Assembly: GCA_023634235.1 (NCBI GenBank)
Contig: JAMKCF010000029.1
Coordinates: 1,240,001-1,304,000, forward strand
Reading direction: 5' to 3'
Source: Pisaster brevispinus
Taxonomy: Eukaryota; Echinodermata; Asteroidea; Forcipulatida; Asteriidae
Length of the DNA stretch: 64,000 nucleotides
Part shown: one piece after another, positions 11,087 to 22,257 of the stretch
Layout: each line of letters opens with the position of its first letter
Position numbering within the stretch: position 1 is the first letter of the stretch
Notes under the pieces: model-generated
Databases searched by the model: none
The model's input: only the letters and a program-made list of their open reading frames with translations
Told to the model about the DNA's origin: nothing
Translations under genes and position numbers: made by a program

Positions 11087-11545
11087 AGGCACAAAGAGAT
11101 TGTTCGTCTGAGTAGAGAGAAATTATGGATAAGACGTCTCCAGACCATTCAACCCCATGGTCTGAACATCCAAGAAGGAAATGACTAATAACGTTTTGTC
11201 TTTGCCTTCTCCTTTTCACCACAGATAAGCCCCCCCCCCCCAGTCTGCCTCATTCACCAATTAACTACCTTTCTCTCCCTCTCCCCATCATTGATTTTGT
11301 CCTTTGTGTTCCCGACCTCTTGTGGTCAACCATCCCCTTCCCCCAATCCCCCTCCCTTTTGTTACCCTCCTTTCTGTTCAGCCGCCTGCTTTCTCTGTGT
11401 ATTTTCCTCTGCATCATCTATTTCCAATTGACTGCTTTTGTTACATCAGTAATGTATACATGTATACCTGTTTATGTTTGTAGTTTTGTCATTTAGCCTT
11501 CGAGAAAGACTCTGTGGGTCGAAACGTCAGGCCACTAACTATTTT
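11087..11545 (+). mobile_element. 3' fragment of a Penelope-like (or similar) retroelement
   Basis: An open segment at 11087-11188 reads RHKEIVRLSREKLWIRRL then QTIQPHGLNIQEGND and stops. The LW...L.T..P.GLN ending is characteristic of the C-terminus of GIY-YIG Penelope-like proteins. About 330 bp of pyrimidine-rich 3' sequence follow, ending with GAAAGACTCTGTGGGTCGAA and ACGTCAGGCC, a motif common at the ends of such elements. The fragment is 5'-truncated and opposite in strand to the host gene. Confidence 0.55.
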
Positions 11546-11626
11546 TTTGCATTTTTTGAATTTCTAAGTGTATAAACACAATATTTAAGATAAAGGGATG
11601 TCCATTTGCATCAAGTCTAAACTCAC

Positions 11627-11761
11627 CCTCACAATTCTCTCCTGTGAAGCCAGATCTGCAATTACTGCCTGAAGTGCAAGTACCAACTGAACTGTTACAG
11701 GCTGCAGTTCCACATCGACATTCCAAATTGCAACCTGCACCATACATACCATCTGAGCAAG
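11627..11761 (-). CDS. Exon 7: EGF-like repeat 3
   Basis: A 135-bp phase 1-1 exon (acceptor TTTTTTTAG, donor GAGG|GTGAGT). It encodes CSDGMYGAGCNLECRCG, AACNSSVGTCTSGSNC and SGFTGENCEG: Tie-type EGF with N-glycosylation sequon NSS. Confidence 0.85.
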
Positions 11762-12045
11762 CTAAAAAAAGTGAAGTTGCAATACATGTATGTGTACTCA
11801 CAACAGAAAAAAACAATATAACTTGTAAGGATCACGGGTTGAAGCAGAAGTCAGCCATTTGTTATTTTACAATCGTCTTGGAAATAGACATGAAGGACTT
11901 AAATAATTCTGCTATTTAAATACAAATAATCTTAGTTTTGAAGATTTTATAAACAGCAAAAATGTTAACAACACTTAGCTGTTCTTCACTCATTTATTTG
12001 GTTTTTGTAGATTGTTATGATGTTCAAAAGGATCTGTATTCATAC

Positions 12046-12192
12046 TTTGTATGCATTTTGAGCCCGTGAAGCCAGCTGCGCACGTACAGCCAAACGGATC
12101 TGGAAGACACATTAGATTGCCATTGCAACCAATAGCATAGTTACTGGTGCATCGGATACCACAGTCTTGACCAAAGCAGTTGTTGTTATGCA
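12046..12192 (-). CDS. Exon 6: EGF-like repeat 2
   Basis: A 147-bp phase 1-1 exon (acceptor TTTCCACAG, donor AAA|GTATGA). It encodes HNNNCFGQDCGIRCTSN, GCNGNLMCLPDPFGCTC and AAGFTGSKCIQ. The opening differs from repeats 3-4 (CFGQDC instead of W/YG..C). Confidence 0.8.
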
Positions 12193-13319
12193 CTGTGGAA
12201 AAATTAAAATAGATCGGTTGTCATTTGTTAATAGCTGTGTACATTATTGCCAAAACACAACAAACTCCTGGAAATAGTCATAACACAAGAAAGAGGGATT
12301 GGAAGATCCAAAAACAGTACCTCAACATACTTATTGACATACTTGTTGTCTTTTGGTAGATGATAGTTCTTGTGATCCCTTTGTACATTAGACAACATAA
12401 AACCCTCTTCTTGAAATTCAATAATTTGGTTCGGCACGACTCTGGAGGGCCTGTCTGAAACAGTGTAACTCTTCACACTTTACAAATTAGAAAATGTGAA
12501 GTAATAAACCACAAGGGAAACCGACTGGGTACGTTTTAAATAATTTGGGATTGAGCAATGGAAAATTGGCTAGAGCAGGATTTGAACCAACGATATCCGG
12601 GTTAATGTGCCGATGCTCCACCAACTGAGCAATCTAGCCCTGTGTTAGGTAGATTGAACTTTCGTCGAGTCCTTGGTCATCTGATAAATTTAATTAATGC
12701 ATGCGCTCCATCCCACATCATTGCAGCTTTATTTCAACACGTTGCTGTGGTAGTGCGCCCTCACTTGCCAGGAAAGTGCCTCCCCCCAAAAAAAAATAAA
12801 AAATCTGTGGTTCACTCGAACGCATTGTTTAGATTAGTCGACTGATTCGCCAAATATGGCAACTCGTTATTGGCTCGTAAAACAGTTACTTGCAAAATAC
12901 AGTGCAATGATAATTATTATCTTAACATTTGACATATCTTTTTGGCAAAAACCTACCATGTATCGTTAAACCAACTTTTTGTGTTATTGCAAAAGTTTAC
13001 CAAACGTTCTCCGCCACGAAACCAAACCGCCATCTTGACAAAGTGATGTAATATCGTTAGTTGATTAGAGAAACAGTGCTCCGGAGCTAGGTTGATCCAG
13101 TTGGACTAGCTAGTTCAACCATGCAGCGTTCGAATGACATCTATATATACTACGGTTAAGTCTAGTCGACTCTAGTCAGCCACCCGAACTTGCTCTAGCC
13201 TAAACATCTGACGTCACACTTCGAGGCTCGTGAATAACGCCAGATACCTGCCTGTCCGGTTGCTGCCAGATGTACCTTTGACCTTGCATTCATTTCACAC
13301 AGAGTATGCAGTCAGTTCT
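12193..13319. other. Part of the EGF1-EGF2 intron left of the nested transposons
   Basis: Contains one tRNA-like SINE segment (listed separately). A near-palindrome TTGGACTAGCTAGTTCAA lies near 13102. A minus-strand open frame at 12228-12476 lacks convincing splice sites and was not called. Confidence 0.5.
12550..12650 (-). mobile_element. tRNA-like head of a SINE
   Basis: On the minus strand this reads GGCTAGATTGCTCAGTTGG (A-box region), GGTTCAAATCCTGCTCTAGC (B-box region) and ends TCTAGCC, which can pair with the 5' GGCTAGA as a 7-bp acceptor-like stem. The anticodon and T stems are imperfect, so it is a SINE head rather than a functional tRNA. The same module occurs at 23745, 25351 and 48170. 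Confidence 0.6.
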
Positions 13320-13471
13320 ACGGTGGGTGATTTCTACGGTGGGTGATTTCCGCCAACAAAACACTTTTTCAGTACGGCATTGTAACGCCCTGTTACGGCA
13401 CAACGCCCTTTTACAGTGTTATGACACTTTAAATTTACGGCATTTTTACGCCGTAATAGGGCGTATAACGC
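13320..13471 (+). mobile_element. Left part of a TIR element split by a LINE
   Basis: Begins with a duplicated TACGGTGGGTGATTT followed by CCGCCAACAAAACACTTTT, the inverted counterpart of AAAAGTGTTTTGTTGTTGCC and GAAATCAGCCACCGTA at 20820-20856. Subterminal sequence is made of AACGCCCTATTACGGCGTTA-like palindromic motifs that recur in the right part. Its two halves are 7.1 kb apart because a LINE lies inside. Confidence 0.65.
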
Positions 13472-14551
13472 TTACTATGAGATTCAAATCTCCAGCTGTG
13501 AGAATCAAAGAGAACTATATAATGTCATCAACCGCTTGTTGCATCAAAAGGAAAAATCCAAGCTCCCTTCCCATGATTGTAGACTTGAGCTTGCAGAAAA
13601 GTTCAGCAATTACCTCTGCAACAAAACTTAATTCTATCCGCATTGACCTGGACTCACCTGCCTCAACACAATTAGCAAACAGTTTTGATGATGCTGATAT
13701 CCCCCTACTGGATAACTTCGATTTGGCATCCGAGGAGGAGGTGCTGAAGATTATAGTCGGTTCTCCGTCCACCTCTAGTTCACAGGACCCAATACCTACA
13801 TGGTTGTTGAAGAGGCATATATCACTGCTACTTCCAGCCATCACTAACATTGTAAACCTATCTCTTCAGGGAGGCATTTTACCTGAGTGCTTCAAAAACG
13901 CTCTTGTTACTCCAATCTTGAAGAAACCCAGTCTTGATCCTGATAATCTGAAAAGTTATCGCCCAGTGTCCAACTTAAAATTTGCTTCTAAAGTCTTAGA
14001 AAGGATTGTTGATAGACGCCTATATGATCACCTGTCTACTCACAATCTTTCCGAGCCACTTCAATCAGCCTATAAAAAACACCACGGTACAGAGACAGCC
14101 CTTGTCAAAGTACAGAACGACATTCTACAGGCTTTTGATGCTAAAAAGCAAGCAGTGTTTCTTGTGTTGCTTGATCTATCATGTGCCTTTGACACTATTG
14201 ACCATGAAATTTTGCTTCAGCGTTTTTCCTCTATGAGTATCACAGGGTCTGCATTAGCATGGATCGCGTCCTATTTGTGCATTCGGTCTCAATCAGTCAA
14301 CATAAAAGGGTCTCTTTCATCCAATGTTCCACTCAAGTATGGTGTGCCCCAGGGCTCTGTGTTGGGCACGTCATTCTTCAGCATCTATTCAGGTCCTCTG
14401 GCTGGTATCGCCCACAATAATGGAGTCAATATTCACCTTTACGCAGACGATACACAACTTTATCTGCCATTTAATCCTGCAGATCCCAAAAGTGAAGCAC
14501 GTGCTCGGTTGAAGATGGAGATGTGTGTAGCAGAGATTAAATCGTGGATGA
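13472..14551 (+). pseudogene. LINE (CR1/L2-like) reverse transcriptase, 5' part, interrupted
   Basis: The frame from about 13610 to 14551 encodes a reverse transcriptase: DPIPTWLLK, CFKNALVTPILKKPSLD, LKSYRPVSNLKFASKVLE, LLDLSCAFDTIDHEIL, YGVPQGSVLGTSFF and the catalytic HLYADDTQLY. Upstream (13510-13610) the matching linker NVINRLLHQKEKSKL is in another frame, so a one-base frameshift lies near 13620. The endonuclease is missing, as expected for 5' truncation. The frame is cut at 14551 by the gypsy insertion and resumes at 19724. Candidate LINE target duplication: TATAACGC at 13464-13471 and 20607-20614, though this motif is common in the host element. Confidence 0.85.
14547..14551. repeat. 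Gypsy target-site duplication, left copy
   Basis: GATGA directly precedes the left LTR. The same five bases follow the right LTR at 19719-19723. Removing one copy and the element restores the LINE reading frame. Confidence 0.9.
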
Positions 14552-14763
14552 TGTAGTATTATTGTGAAGCCAGATTTAACTCAAATAAAGCACGAATTGA
14601 ATACAGTGATGTGTCTCCTGAGCGGTTTTATTTCCCGTCCTCGACCATGCTGCTATCCCATAATAGCGTCTTCTAAACTCTAGAGGTAGAATCTAATTTG
14701 CATAGCATTTGCATAGCATAGTAAACATTGCATGTAATGCATATGTATTATCAGGACACTACA
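14552..14763 (-). repeat. LTR (3' LTR of the minus-strand gypsy element), 212 bp
   Basis: Begins TGTAGTATTATTGTG and ends GACACTACA on the plus strand (TG...CA both ways). It differs from the other LTR at four positions by eye, about 98% identity. An AATAAA-type motif (CAAATAAAGC) is on the plus strand only. Confidence 0.95.
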
Positions 14764-14779
14764 TCTCCCCCTTTCTTTA
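14764..14779 (-). other. Polypurine tract
   Basis: On the minus strand AAAGAAAGGGGGAGA directly precedes the 3' LTR, the normal place for the plus-strand primer of an LTR retrotransposon. Confidence 0.85.
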
Positions 14780-15279
14780 GATTTAAACAAACACTGTAAA
14801 TCTTATGAAACAAAGATATTCGAATAAACCAAGGTGAACATTCAAGATATCCGGGGTGTGACAATATCAGAAGTCAACCTATTTCTTGAAGAACACTCAG
14901 TTGACAAATTTATCCTTTAACATCAACAACGCAACTTTTTCTAAGTGATTAACACAATTAGTATGCAGAGAAATTCTGATCACTTGCAATTTTAGTATGG
15001 AATGTGACTACCAGAATGGCCTTGAGTTAAACAACCTGTTTACTACCATTTTAAGAGAAAAAATCACATATTTTGTTCTAAATGGAAGAATGCATTAAAC
15101 ATGTCCTTTGGCAGTTTACTTTTACCACTTTAGTTTAAATCTTACTAAGCACTTATGTTACATGCCTTAAACAACCAAACTATGCTTCAAACTGGATTTT
15201 AGCTTTTGCAACACAACTTTAAATTTTTTAACATTTCAAAACTTGATGTTATGTTATGGAACATTTGAAAACTACATGT

Positions 15280-18200
15280 TCACTTATAAACAATGAAGTC
15301 ATCTAACCATTTGGGAGGTCCCTTATTTTCCCTCACAGGTCTGGCAGTTTGAGAGTCAATTTGAGTTTCAACAGGACCCAGATTTTCTCCCTCTTCCCCT
15401 TTTGTGTTTTGGGATGAGTCACCTGATGACCCTGTGTATTCTGGAACATTTTCATGTTCTGGATTGCTGTCATGTTCTAGTGTATTGTACTTCTTGACAT
15501 GTGTGCTGTTTCTTTTATATCTCACGCCAGCTGTAGATTGCACTGTTACACTATTCCCTTCTTTCTGGACCAGTGTATAAGGAGTTGTCTTAAATGGTGT
15601 GGTAAGTTTATCCTGACGTGCCTGTTTCAACAGAACAGTATCCCCTGGCTGAAGATCCCTATCTGCTGCTCCTCTTTTGCTATCTATGTACAACTTGTTT
15701 TTGTACTTCTGTGTGGCATCTCTGTCTCGTACTTCTTCGTCAAGACCTTGACTGTCAACCTCCAACTGTGGAAGTTTTGTCCTTAGCTTTCGGCCAAACA
15801 TCAGTTCTGCTGGCGAAACTCCTGTGGTTGTATGAGGCGTGGTTCTATACGCAAACAGGTAAGTACGGATTTCAGTCTTCCAGTCGCAAGACTCAGCCGT
15901 AGCAATTCGAATGCGTTTCATGAGTGACCTGTTTTGCCTCTCAACCTCCCCATTTGCTGCTGGATGGAGGGGTGTTACAGCTCTGTGTCTAATGTCATTA
16001 CCCTCCAAGTACTTCTCAAAAATCTCAGACCGAAACTGTGGTCCGTTATCTGATGTGATGGATCTCGGCAGGCCATAACGACTGAACATGTTCTCTAAGG
16101 CCTCAATGATACGCTCGCTGGTAGTATCCTTCATGATTTCTACCTCATAGAAACGACTATAGTAATCAACTACCACAAAAACATAATGCTTCGACGGCAG
16201 TGGTCCCATCAGATCAATGGCCACATCTTGCCATGCTGCAGTTGGCATCAGTGTAGGCTTCAGTGGTTCTGGGTTTGGCATCGCTCCAGTAACTTGACAC
16301 CCATGACATGATCTCACATATTTCTCAACATCTTTTTCCATCTGAGGCCACCATACTTTGGTTCTGAGTGTCTGCTTTGTACCAACTACTCCCAGATGTC
16401 CCTGATGAGCCAATTCCACACATTTCATTCTCAACTTCCGCGGAATAACAAGTCTGGTTCCCCTAACAACTAGGTATCCAATACAGCTCAGCTCATTTCT
16501 CACTGCACAAAAGTTCACACTAGGTTTATCCCACTTGTCCTCCTTGAGACACTTTCGCACAGCAATAAGTTCCTCATCAATCCTCGATTCCTCTTCAACC
16601 TCTCTCGTCGACGTTGCTCGGGGCGATGCTTCCTTGGCAACAAAACGAATGTATTCTTCTGCCTGCATCTGTAATCTGCTAGGTTTGTCTGCAGTGCTTG
16701 TGTCCACCAGCCTAGACAACACGTCAGCAATGTTTTCTCGACCGGGTCGATACTGAATCTTATACGTGTATGACATTAACTTCAACAACCATCTTTCTAT
16801 TCTAGCGTTGGGTCGTGATTTCGGACCATACAATACTTCCAGTGGTTTGTGGTCTGTTATAAGTTCAAACTCTATACCATATAAATATACATGGAATTTC
16901 TCGCACGCCCATACAACTGCTAATGCCTCCTTTTCTGTTGTCGAATACCTCGTCTCCACATCAGTCAGCATACGACTAGCATAGCTAATAACTCGTGTTT
17001 GACCCTGGTACTCCTGCAGTAGAACCGTACCTAGTCCAACATTACTTGCATCTGTCACCAACTGTGTCTTTGCAGCATCCAGTCTAAAATACCCCAGAGT
17101 GTCTGCATCGGTTAGACACTGTTTCAGTTTTTCAAAATTCTGCTGCTGTTCTGGACCCCATACAAACTGTACATTCTTTCTCACCAGCTTACGTAGCGGT
17201 TCTGTGAGAGTAGCTAAGTTTAGGATGTACCTCGCAGAGAAATTTACCAAGCCAAGAAAACTCTTCACCTCTGCTGCATTCGCCGGTTGTCTGGCATTTT
17301 TCATGGCCTTGATGCGTCCCTCTGTTGGTTCTATTCCACGGCTTGACAAAACATGCCCCATGAATGTGATCCTCTCCATTGCGAATTCACATTTATCTGG
17401 ATTTAGAGTAAGTCCTGCCCCCTTCAGGTGCTCCAGGACCCGTCTCAGCCTCTGATCATGCTCTTGCTTATCCTTACCATATACTACGATGTCATCTGAA
17501 ATATTCTGAACACCGTCACAGTCATGGAAGACTTGTGCAATCACCTGCTGATATTTTTCAGGTGCAGCACTGATCCCAAACATTAACCGTTTGTATCTGT
17601 ACAACCCTTTGTGTGTCACAAATGTTGTTATGTCACGTGACTCATCATCTAATTCAATTTGGTGATAGCCATATTTCAAATCCAATTTACTGAACACTTC
17701 TGCCCCATTCATGCTATATAATATTTCATCAACAGTGGGGATTGGATGACTCTCCCTAATGAATGCATTATTGGCTTGCCTCATGTCTACACACAACCTT
17801 ATGTCCCCATTTGGCTTTGGCACAACAATAACAGGACTGACCCATGATGTTGGGTTTTGCATTTTCTCAATAATGTCTAGAGACTCTAGCTCATCAAGTT
17901 TATCACTAACCTTGTGTTTCATACTATACGGTACTCTATACATTCTCTGAGCTACTGGTTGCACATCTTTGTTTATGTGTAAACTCAACTGATACTCTTT
18001 CAGTTTCCCAATGCCTTCAAAACACTGTTTGTACTCTGTACGCACATCATCAACATAATTTACTCCAATGCTTAATATGTTCAGTTGTTCTGCTGTTTCT
18101 CTACCCAACAATGCTGGCCCTGCACCCTTAAGTACATAAAAATCAGCGTACACTTCTCGACTTTCACTAGTTCCCTTTGCCTGCACGGCAACTACTGTAC

Positions 18201-19409
18201 TGAATTTACCCAACATATCTAGTGGTTTATCAGCCCCGTATGCATACAACTTCTTTGTGGTTATCTCAGATTTACATTTAATCTTTCGTTTCTTCAAACT
18301 ATCCCACAATTTTGTATCAATGAGATTCACTGAGGCACCACTATCAACAATAACATCTACTGGTAACTTCTGCTTACCCAAATACACTTGCAACTTGTCT
18401 GTGGAACAATAATTCACCTGATTAACATCAATACTTCCTACATGAAATGCATAAGAGTCAGAGTCTGACTCTCTTTCTAAAGTGTCATTGTCCACCATGT
18501 TCACTTTTCCTTTACCGCTTGGTTTTCCATATCCTGGTTTTCTTGGTTTCGCTTGTCCCGTTTTCCATTGTCGATGTCCACTTGCATAACTTGAGTTGCC
18601 TTGTTTTCTTCCGTCGTATCTTTTGCCGGTTTCTCGTTTTGTCTTGCAACAAGAACCAAAATGTCCGACGATTCCACACTTGTTACATTCCTTGTCCTTT
18701 GCTGGGCAGTTGTCATCTTTAGCAAAATGTCCAGATCGCCCGCAGCGAAAACACTTCCCATGTTGTGGTGTACGTGATCCCGTTGTACGAGTTCCATATT
18801 GTACAGCGTTCACGTTGGTGCTAGCTCCGTGGGGCGCTCCGTGGGTGTGTACCCCATGAGCTCCGGCATCCATTTGCTTGGTTTGCTTATCCGTTAATTC
18901 GACTGTCGCTGCGATTGTCCTCAAATCATCCAGCTTTAGATCATGTCCTTTGATCAACAGTTTGGCACGGATCTTATGTGATCTGCATTTTTCAATCACT
19001 TGATCGCGTATTTCCTCATCCGCATTCTGGAAATTGCAACGAACAGCTCGTTGCCGTAGCCGTACAATGAATTGTTCTATGGATTCGCCGTCCTCCTGCG
19101 CCATGCTCCTGAAGCAATACCGCTCATACGGCACGTTGATTTTCGGCTCAAAATGTTTGCTCAGGGTTTTCTTTGATTTCTCGTAAGCGTCTGAACCCTC
19201 TCCTTCCTCCAAGGAAAAGAAGATATCCTGCACATCTGTTCCTGCACAGTGTAGTAACAACGTTTCTGCTCAGCATTTTTCACTCCTCGGCCGACTGCAT
19301 ACAGCTCGAAGCTACGCAGCCATCGCTGCCACGCGATTCCCACGTTGCTTGGGTCGCCGTGCGGGTTGAACCATTTGACTTGACTCACGTCACTGCTGTT
19401 TAGCTCCAT
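15280..19409 (-). pseudogene. Gag-Pol of a Ty3/gypsy (SURL/Mag-type) retrotransposon, one frameshift
   Basis: The main frame (19260-15280, about 1,326 codons) carries gag C-terminus, two zinc knuckles (residues about 170-186 and 192-205), aspartic protease DSGA (306-309), reverse transcriptase with NISDDIVVYG (about 470-650), RNase H (VTDAS, TDHKPLE; about 735-850), integrase HHCC zinc finger (about 952-989) and catalytic D/D/E core (DLMGP, SDNGPQF, GEVER). The gag N-terminus (MELNSSDVSQVKWFNP, start near 19409) lies in a different frame and meets the main frame at about 19260 through a one-base shift. Gag and Pol share one frame otherwise, as in SURL/Mag elements. No env-like frame is seen. 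The frameshift may be inactivating or a sequencing error. Confidence 0.93.
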
Positions 19410-19489
19410 GACTTTTCCCCACGAATTAAATCGGAAAATCACAGTCAAATGTGTCCTCAAGATACTTCACGATTATCCTGAATTGTCAA

Positions 19490-19506
19490 GCATCCTCGTC
19501 GCCAAT
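19490..19506 (-). other. Putative primer-binding site
   Basis: Just inside the 5' LTR the minus strand reads ATTGGCGACGAGGATGC. A TGG start close to the LTR edge is expected where a tRNA 3' CCA end pairs. The tRNA species was not determined. Confidence 0.6.
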
Positions 19507-19718
19507 TGTAGTATTATTGTGAAGCCAGATTTAACTCAAATAAAGCACGAATTGAATACAGTGATATGTCTCCTGAGCGGTTTTATTTCCCGTCCTCGAC
19601 CATGCTGCTATCCCATAATAGCGTCTTCTAAACTCTAGAGGTCAAATCTAATTTGCATAGCATTTGCATAGCATAGTAAACATTGCATGTCATGCATATG
19701 TATTATCAGGACACTACA
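19507..19718 (-). repeat. LTR (5' LTR of the minus-strand gypsy element), 212 bp
   Basis: Same boundaries and length as the LTR at 14552-14763. The differences seen are GATATGTC versus GATGTGTC, GGTCAAATC versus GGTAGAATC, and GTCATGC versus GTAATGC. Followed by target duplication GATGA (19719-19723). Confidence 0.95.
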
Positions 19719-20606
19719 GATGACATCTAATAAGCTGAAACTTAATGATGAGAAAACTGATTTCATGATTCTTTCATTTAAGTATCAGCACTCAAACATC
19801 CAAAAGCACACCATACGTATTGGCAATCTTGATATATCAACTAGTCCAGTAGTTCGGAATCTCGGAGTCATGTTTGATGCCCCTATGTCCATGGATGATC
19901 ATGTAAAGAAAACGTGTCAGTCAGCTTACTTCCAGATACGTAACATCAATAGTATTAGGAAAATTGTATCTGAGAAGACGACCGCCATGATTATTCATGC
20001 GTATGTGACATCAAGGCTCAACTGCTGTAATGCATTATTGTACAACATATCTTCATACCAAGTCTCAAAGCTGCAAAGGGTACAGAATGATGCTGCTCGC
20101 ATTCTAAAGAGGGTCTCAAAATATGACCACATCTCACCAGTTCTTCGGGATTTACATTGGCTGCCAGTACGTGATCGAATCAATTACAAAAGTATACTGC
20201 TCACATGGAAGACTATTCATGGTCTTGCTCCTTCATAATTTACAGAACCTACTTGCAGAATACATCCCGAAACGAAGTCTTCGCTCTTCTGGAAGCAATC
20301 TTCTTACAGTTCAAAGAACTAAATCTTCCTTCGGTGACGGGGCTTTTGCATCAGCTGCACCTCATCTTTGGAATCAATTGCCAGCAGAGATTCGCTGTAT
20401 ACAGTCACTGGACAGTTTCAAAACAAACCTGAAGACTTTCTTATTTTCTTCATAGTTTTAGACTTATTTGTGCTCTCGGAAATTCATCTTTTGTGGATAC
20501 TTGTGTTGAGCTGTCTTCTATTTTCACCATGGAAATACCACCAGCGCCTCGGAATAGTTTACTAGGATAGATGGCGCTTTACAAACGCTAGTATTGTTAT
20601 TAATAT
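19719..20606 (+). pseudogene. LINE reverse transcriptase, 3' part, and LINE 3' end
   Basis: The frame resumes after the gypsy element with TSNKLKLNDEKTDFMIL, RNLGVMFDAPMSMDDHV, SRLNCCNALLYNIS, LQRVQNDAARILKRVSK and LRDLHWLPVRDRINYK, the thumb and C-terminal region of CR1/L2-like ORF2. A frameshift near 20237 moves the end (PHLWNQLPAEIRC, SFKTNLKTFLFS) to another frame. The 3' end is GATGGCGCTTTACAAACGC followed by a short ATT-rich tail at 20590-20606. Confidence 0.85.
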
Positions 20607-20856
20607 TATAACGCCCTATTAAAGCGTTATAACGCCCTAATTTTACAGCGTTACAACGCCCTATTACGGCGTTAAAACTCTTTATTTTACGGCGTTATAA
20701 CGCCCTATACGGCGTTAGGGCGTTCTAACTGCATTACGGTGTTCTAACGCCGTATAGGGCGTTATAACGCCGTAAATTAGGGTATAATTATGCCGTAAAT
20801 TTAAAGCGATATTGCTGTCAAAAGTGTTTTGTTGTTGCCAGAAATCAGCCACCGTA
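20607..20856 (+). mobile_element. Right part of the TIR element split by the LINE
   Basis: Dense array of ACGCCCTA/TACGGCGTTATAACGCC motifs, many palindromic (GGCGTTATAACGCC), ending in the inverted terminal repeat that mirrors 13335-13370. No transposase is visible, so it is a non-autonomous foldback-like element. Confidence 0.65.
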
Positions 20857-21204
20857 CAATTCACACGTACATGTACACGTATTACATAGTGAATACAAAA
20901 AATTACATGATGTACAAATATTGTGAACACGCTACATGCAGACGATCGAAAGTGCAAGCTGATAAAGTACATCACCTCGACCAATAATAACACAGATATT
21001 GAAAGCTTACGTCACAGCACGTTTATCGATGAAACCATTGTATCCAAGGAAATTGGGCTTGAAAGACCAATGCCTGTCTTTATCAGCAAGGATAAAGACA
21101 GGGAACCAGTCTATTCGTGATCTAACTCGCAGGATTGGCAATTAATTGACATTAGAAGGTGCAGGTTAAAAAAGCTCATCAGAGCTAGCTGTGTAGCCAG
21201 ACAT

Positions 21205-21310
21205 TATTGACTCTAATAGCTTGAGACCCGACTATGTTGGCGCTCTTCCTATTTTGTCAATATCTGTCGGGGTGCTATAGGCAGGAGCCATTTAACCTGT
21301 AACCCTGTAG
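21205..21310 (-). mobile_element. SINE fragment
   Basis: Contains GTTGGCGCTCTTCCTATTTT, GTCAATATCTGTCGG and GGAGCCATTTAACCTG, matching the non-tRNA part of the SINE at 23745-23935 in the same orientation. The tRNA-like head is missing. Confidence 0.6.
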
Positions 21311-21332
21311 CCAGTTAAGGTTCTTAACTTAC

Positions 21333-21464
21333 CTGCTCGACATCGGTCACCGCTAAATCCTGGTGCACAGATACAGTCACCAGTCTTGTCGTCACACTGA
21401 CCGCCATTATAACAGAATGGACAGTTATCAGTGCACGATGGACCCCATTTGTTGGGAGAGCACT
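21333..21464 (-). CDS. Exon 5: EGF-like repeat 1
   Basis: A 132-bp phase 1-1 exon (acceptor CTATTTCAG, donor GCAG|GTAAG). It encodes CSPNKWGPSCTDNCPFC, YNGGQCDDKTGDCIC and APGFSGDRCRA, the clearest Tie-type EGF of the set (KWGPSC...C..CYNGG.C...G.C.C.PGF.G..C). Confidence 0.9.
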
Positions 21465-21994
21465 CTGAAATAGAAATGTAGCAAACAGGTCTTTATTACT
21501 ATCAATTCAATTAAACTCAAACCAACACTAAAACAACTTTTTTTTTAATGGGCAATGGATGCCACGGTCATGCTATCAAGTAACGTGTAGTTGGAAGCTT
21601 GGATTTGATGAGAAGGTTGGGTGTGTGACTAGACATACATTTTGTGGCAGTGGAAAAAACTGGTCTGACAAGTTTGAAAACCTTCCACGGTTGAAAGGTT
21701 TGAGATCTAAATCTTTAGTGGCCAAGTCCTCATCACTAACTAATGAGGAAATAGATGGCCAGTAGAGTTTTTGATCCCAACAATACTTGTTTTAAAACCA
21801 TTGTCAACATTTTAAAATGAAAACACCAACAACCAAATTGTCAAGTTAATTCAATGAAACAAATATTTGATTAAGACCAATTTTGAGAAGGTTGATTTTT
21901 TGTCAAGGATTTATATGGATACATCTGTGACCCATAACAGAACAAGAAGCTCTTTCATTAAAGAATGAGAAAAAGAAATCATCTGGAAACTTAC

Positions 21995-22246
21995 TTCTTA
22001 CAAGGAGTTTCATGAGTGCATGGTTCTGTAGATCATGTCTACCATCAATGAAGCATTCGTAGATACCAGTACGATTGAGCTGGACATTATGGATACTGAT
22101 GCTTGATTGGCCATTCCATTCAGTGAAGTCAACACCATTGTGTCTCCATCGAAGCTCAGTTAGTGATCCGTAACGCTGTGTCATTGTCAATGTTACATCC
22201 TCTCCAGCACTCGTAGTCAAGGTGGATGAGGCTGGAGATACGTCAC
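21995..22246 (-). CDS. Exon 4: Ig-like domain 2
   Basis: A 252-bp phase 1-1 exon (acceptor TGATTGTAG, donor GAA|GTAAGT). It reads GDVSPASSTLTTSAGED, VTLTMTQRYGSLTELRW, RHNGVDFTEWNGQSSIS and NRTGIYECFIDGRHDLQ. The Ig pattern W...(Y/T)GIYEC is clear, but the first Ig cysteine is replaced (LTM where L-x-C is usual). NRT is a sequon. Choosing the outer of two possible donors keeps phase 1. Confidence 0.85.
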
Positions 22247-22257
22247 CTACAATCAAT

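Noticed and set aside
12228..12476. 82-codon minus-strand open frame in the EGF1-EGF2 intron
   Set aside because: Composition looks protein-like, but there is no clear acceptor/donor pair, no known domain, and it would break the EGF 1-1 phase chain.
12550..12650. Functional tRNA gene
   Set aside because: A good acceptor-like stem and D arm, but anticodon and T stems do not pair; the same module recurs in SINEs.
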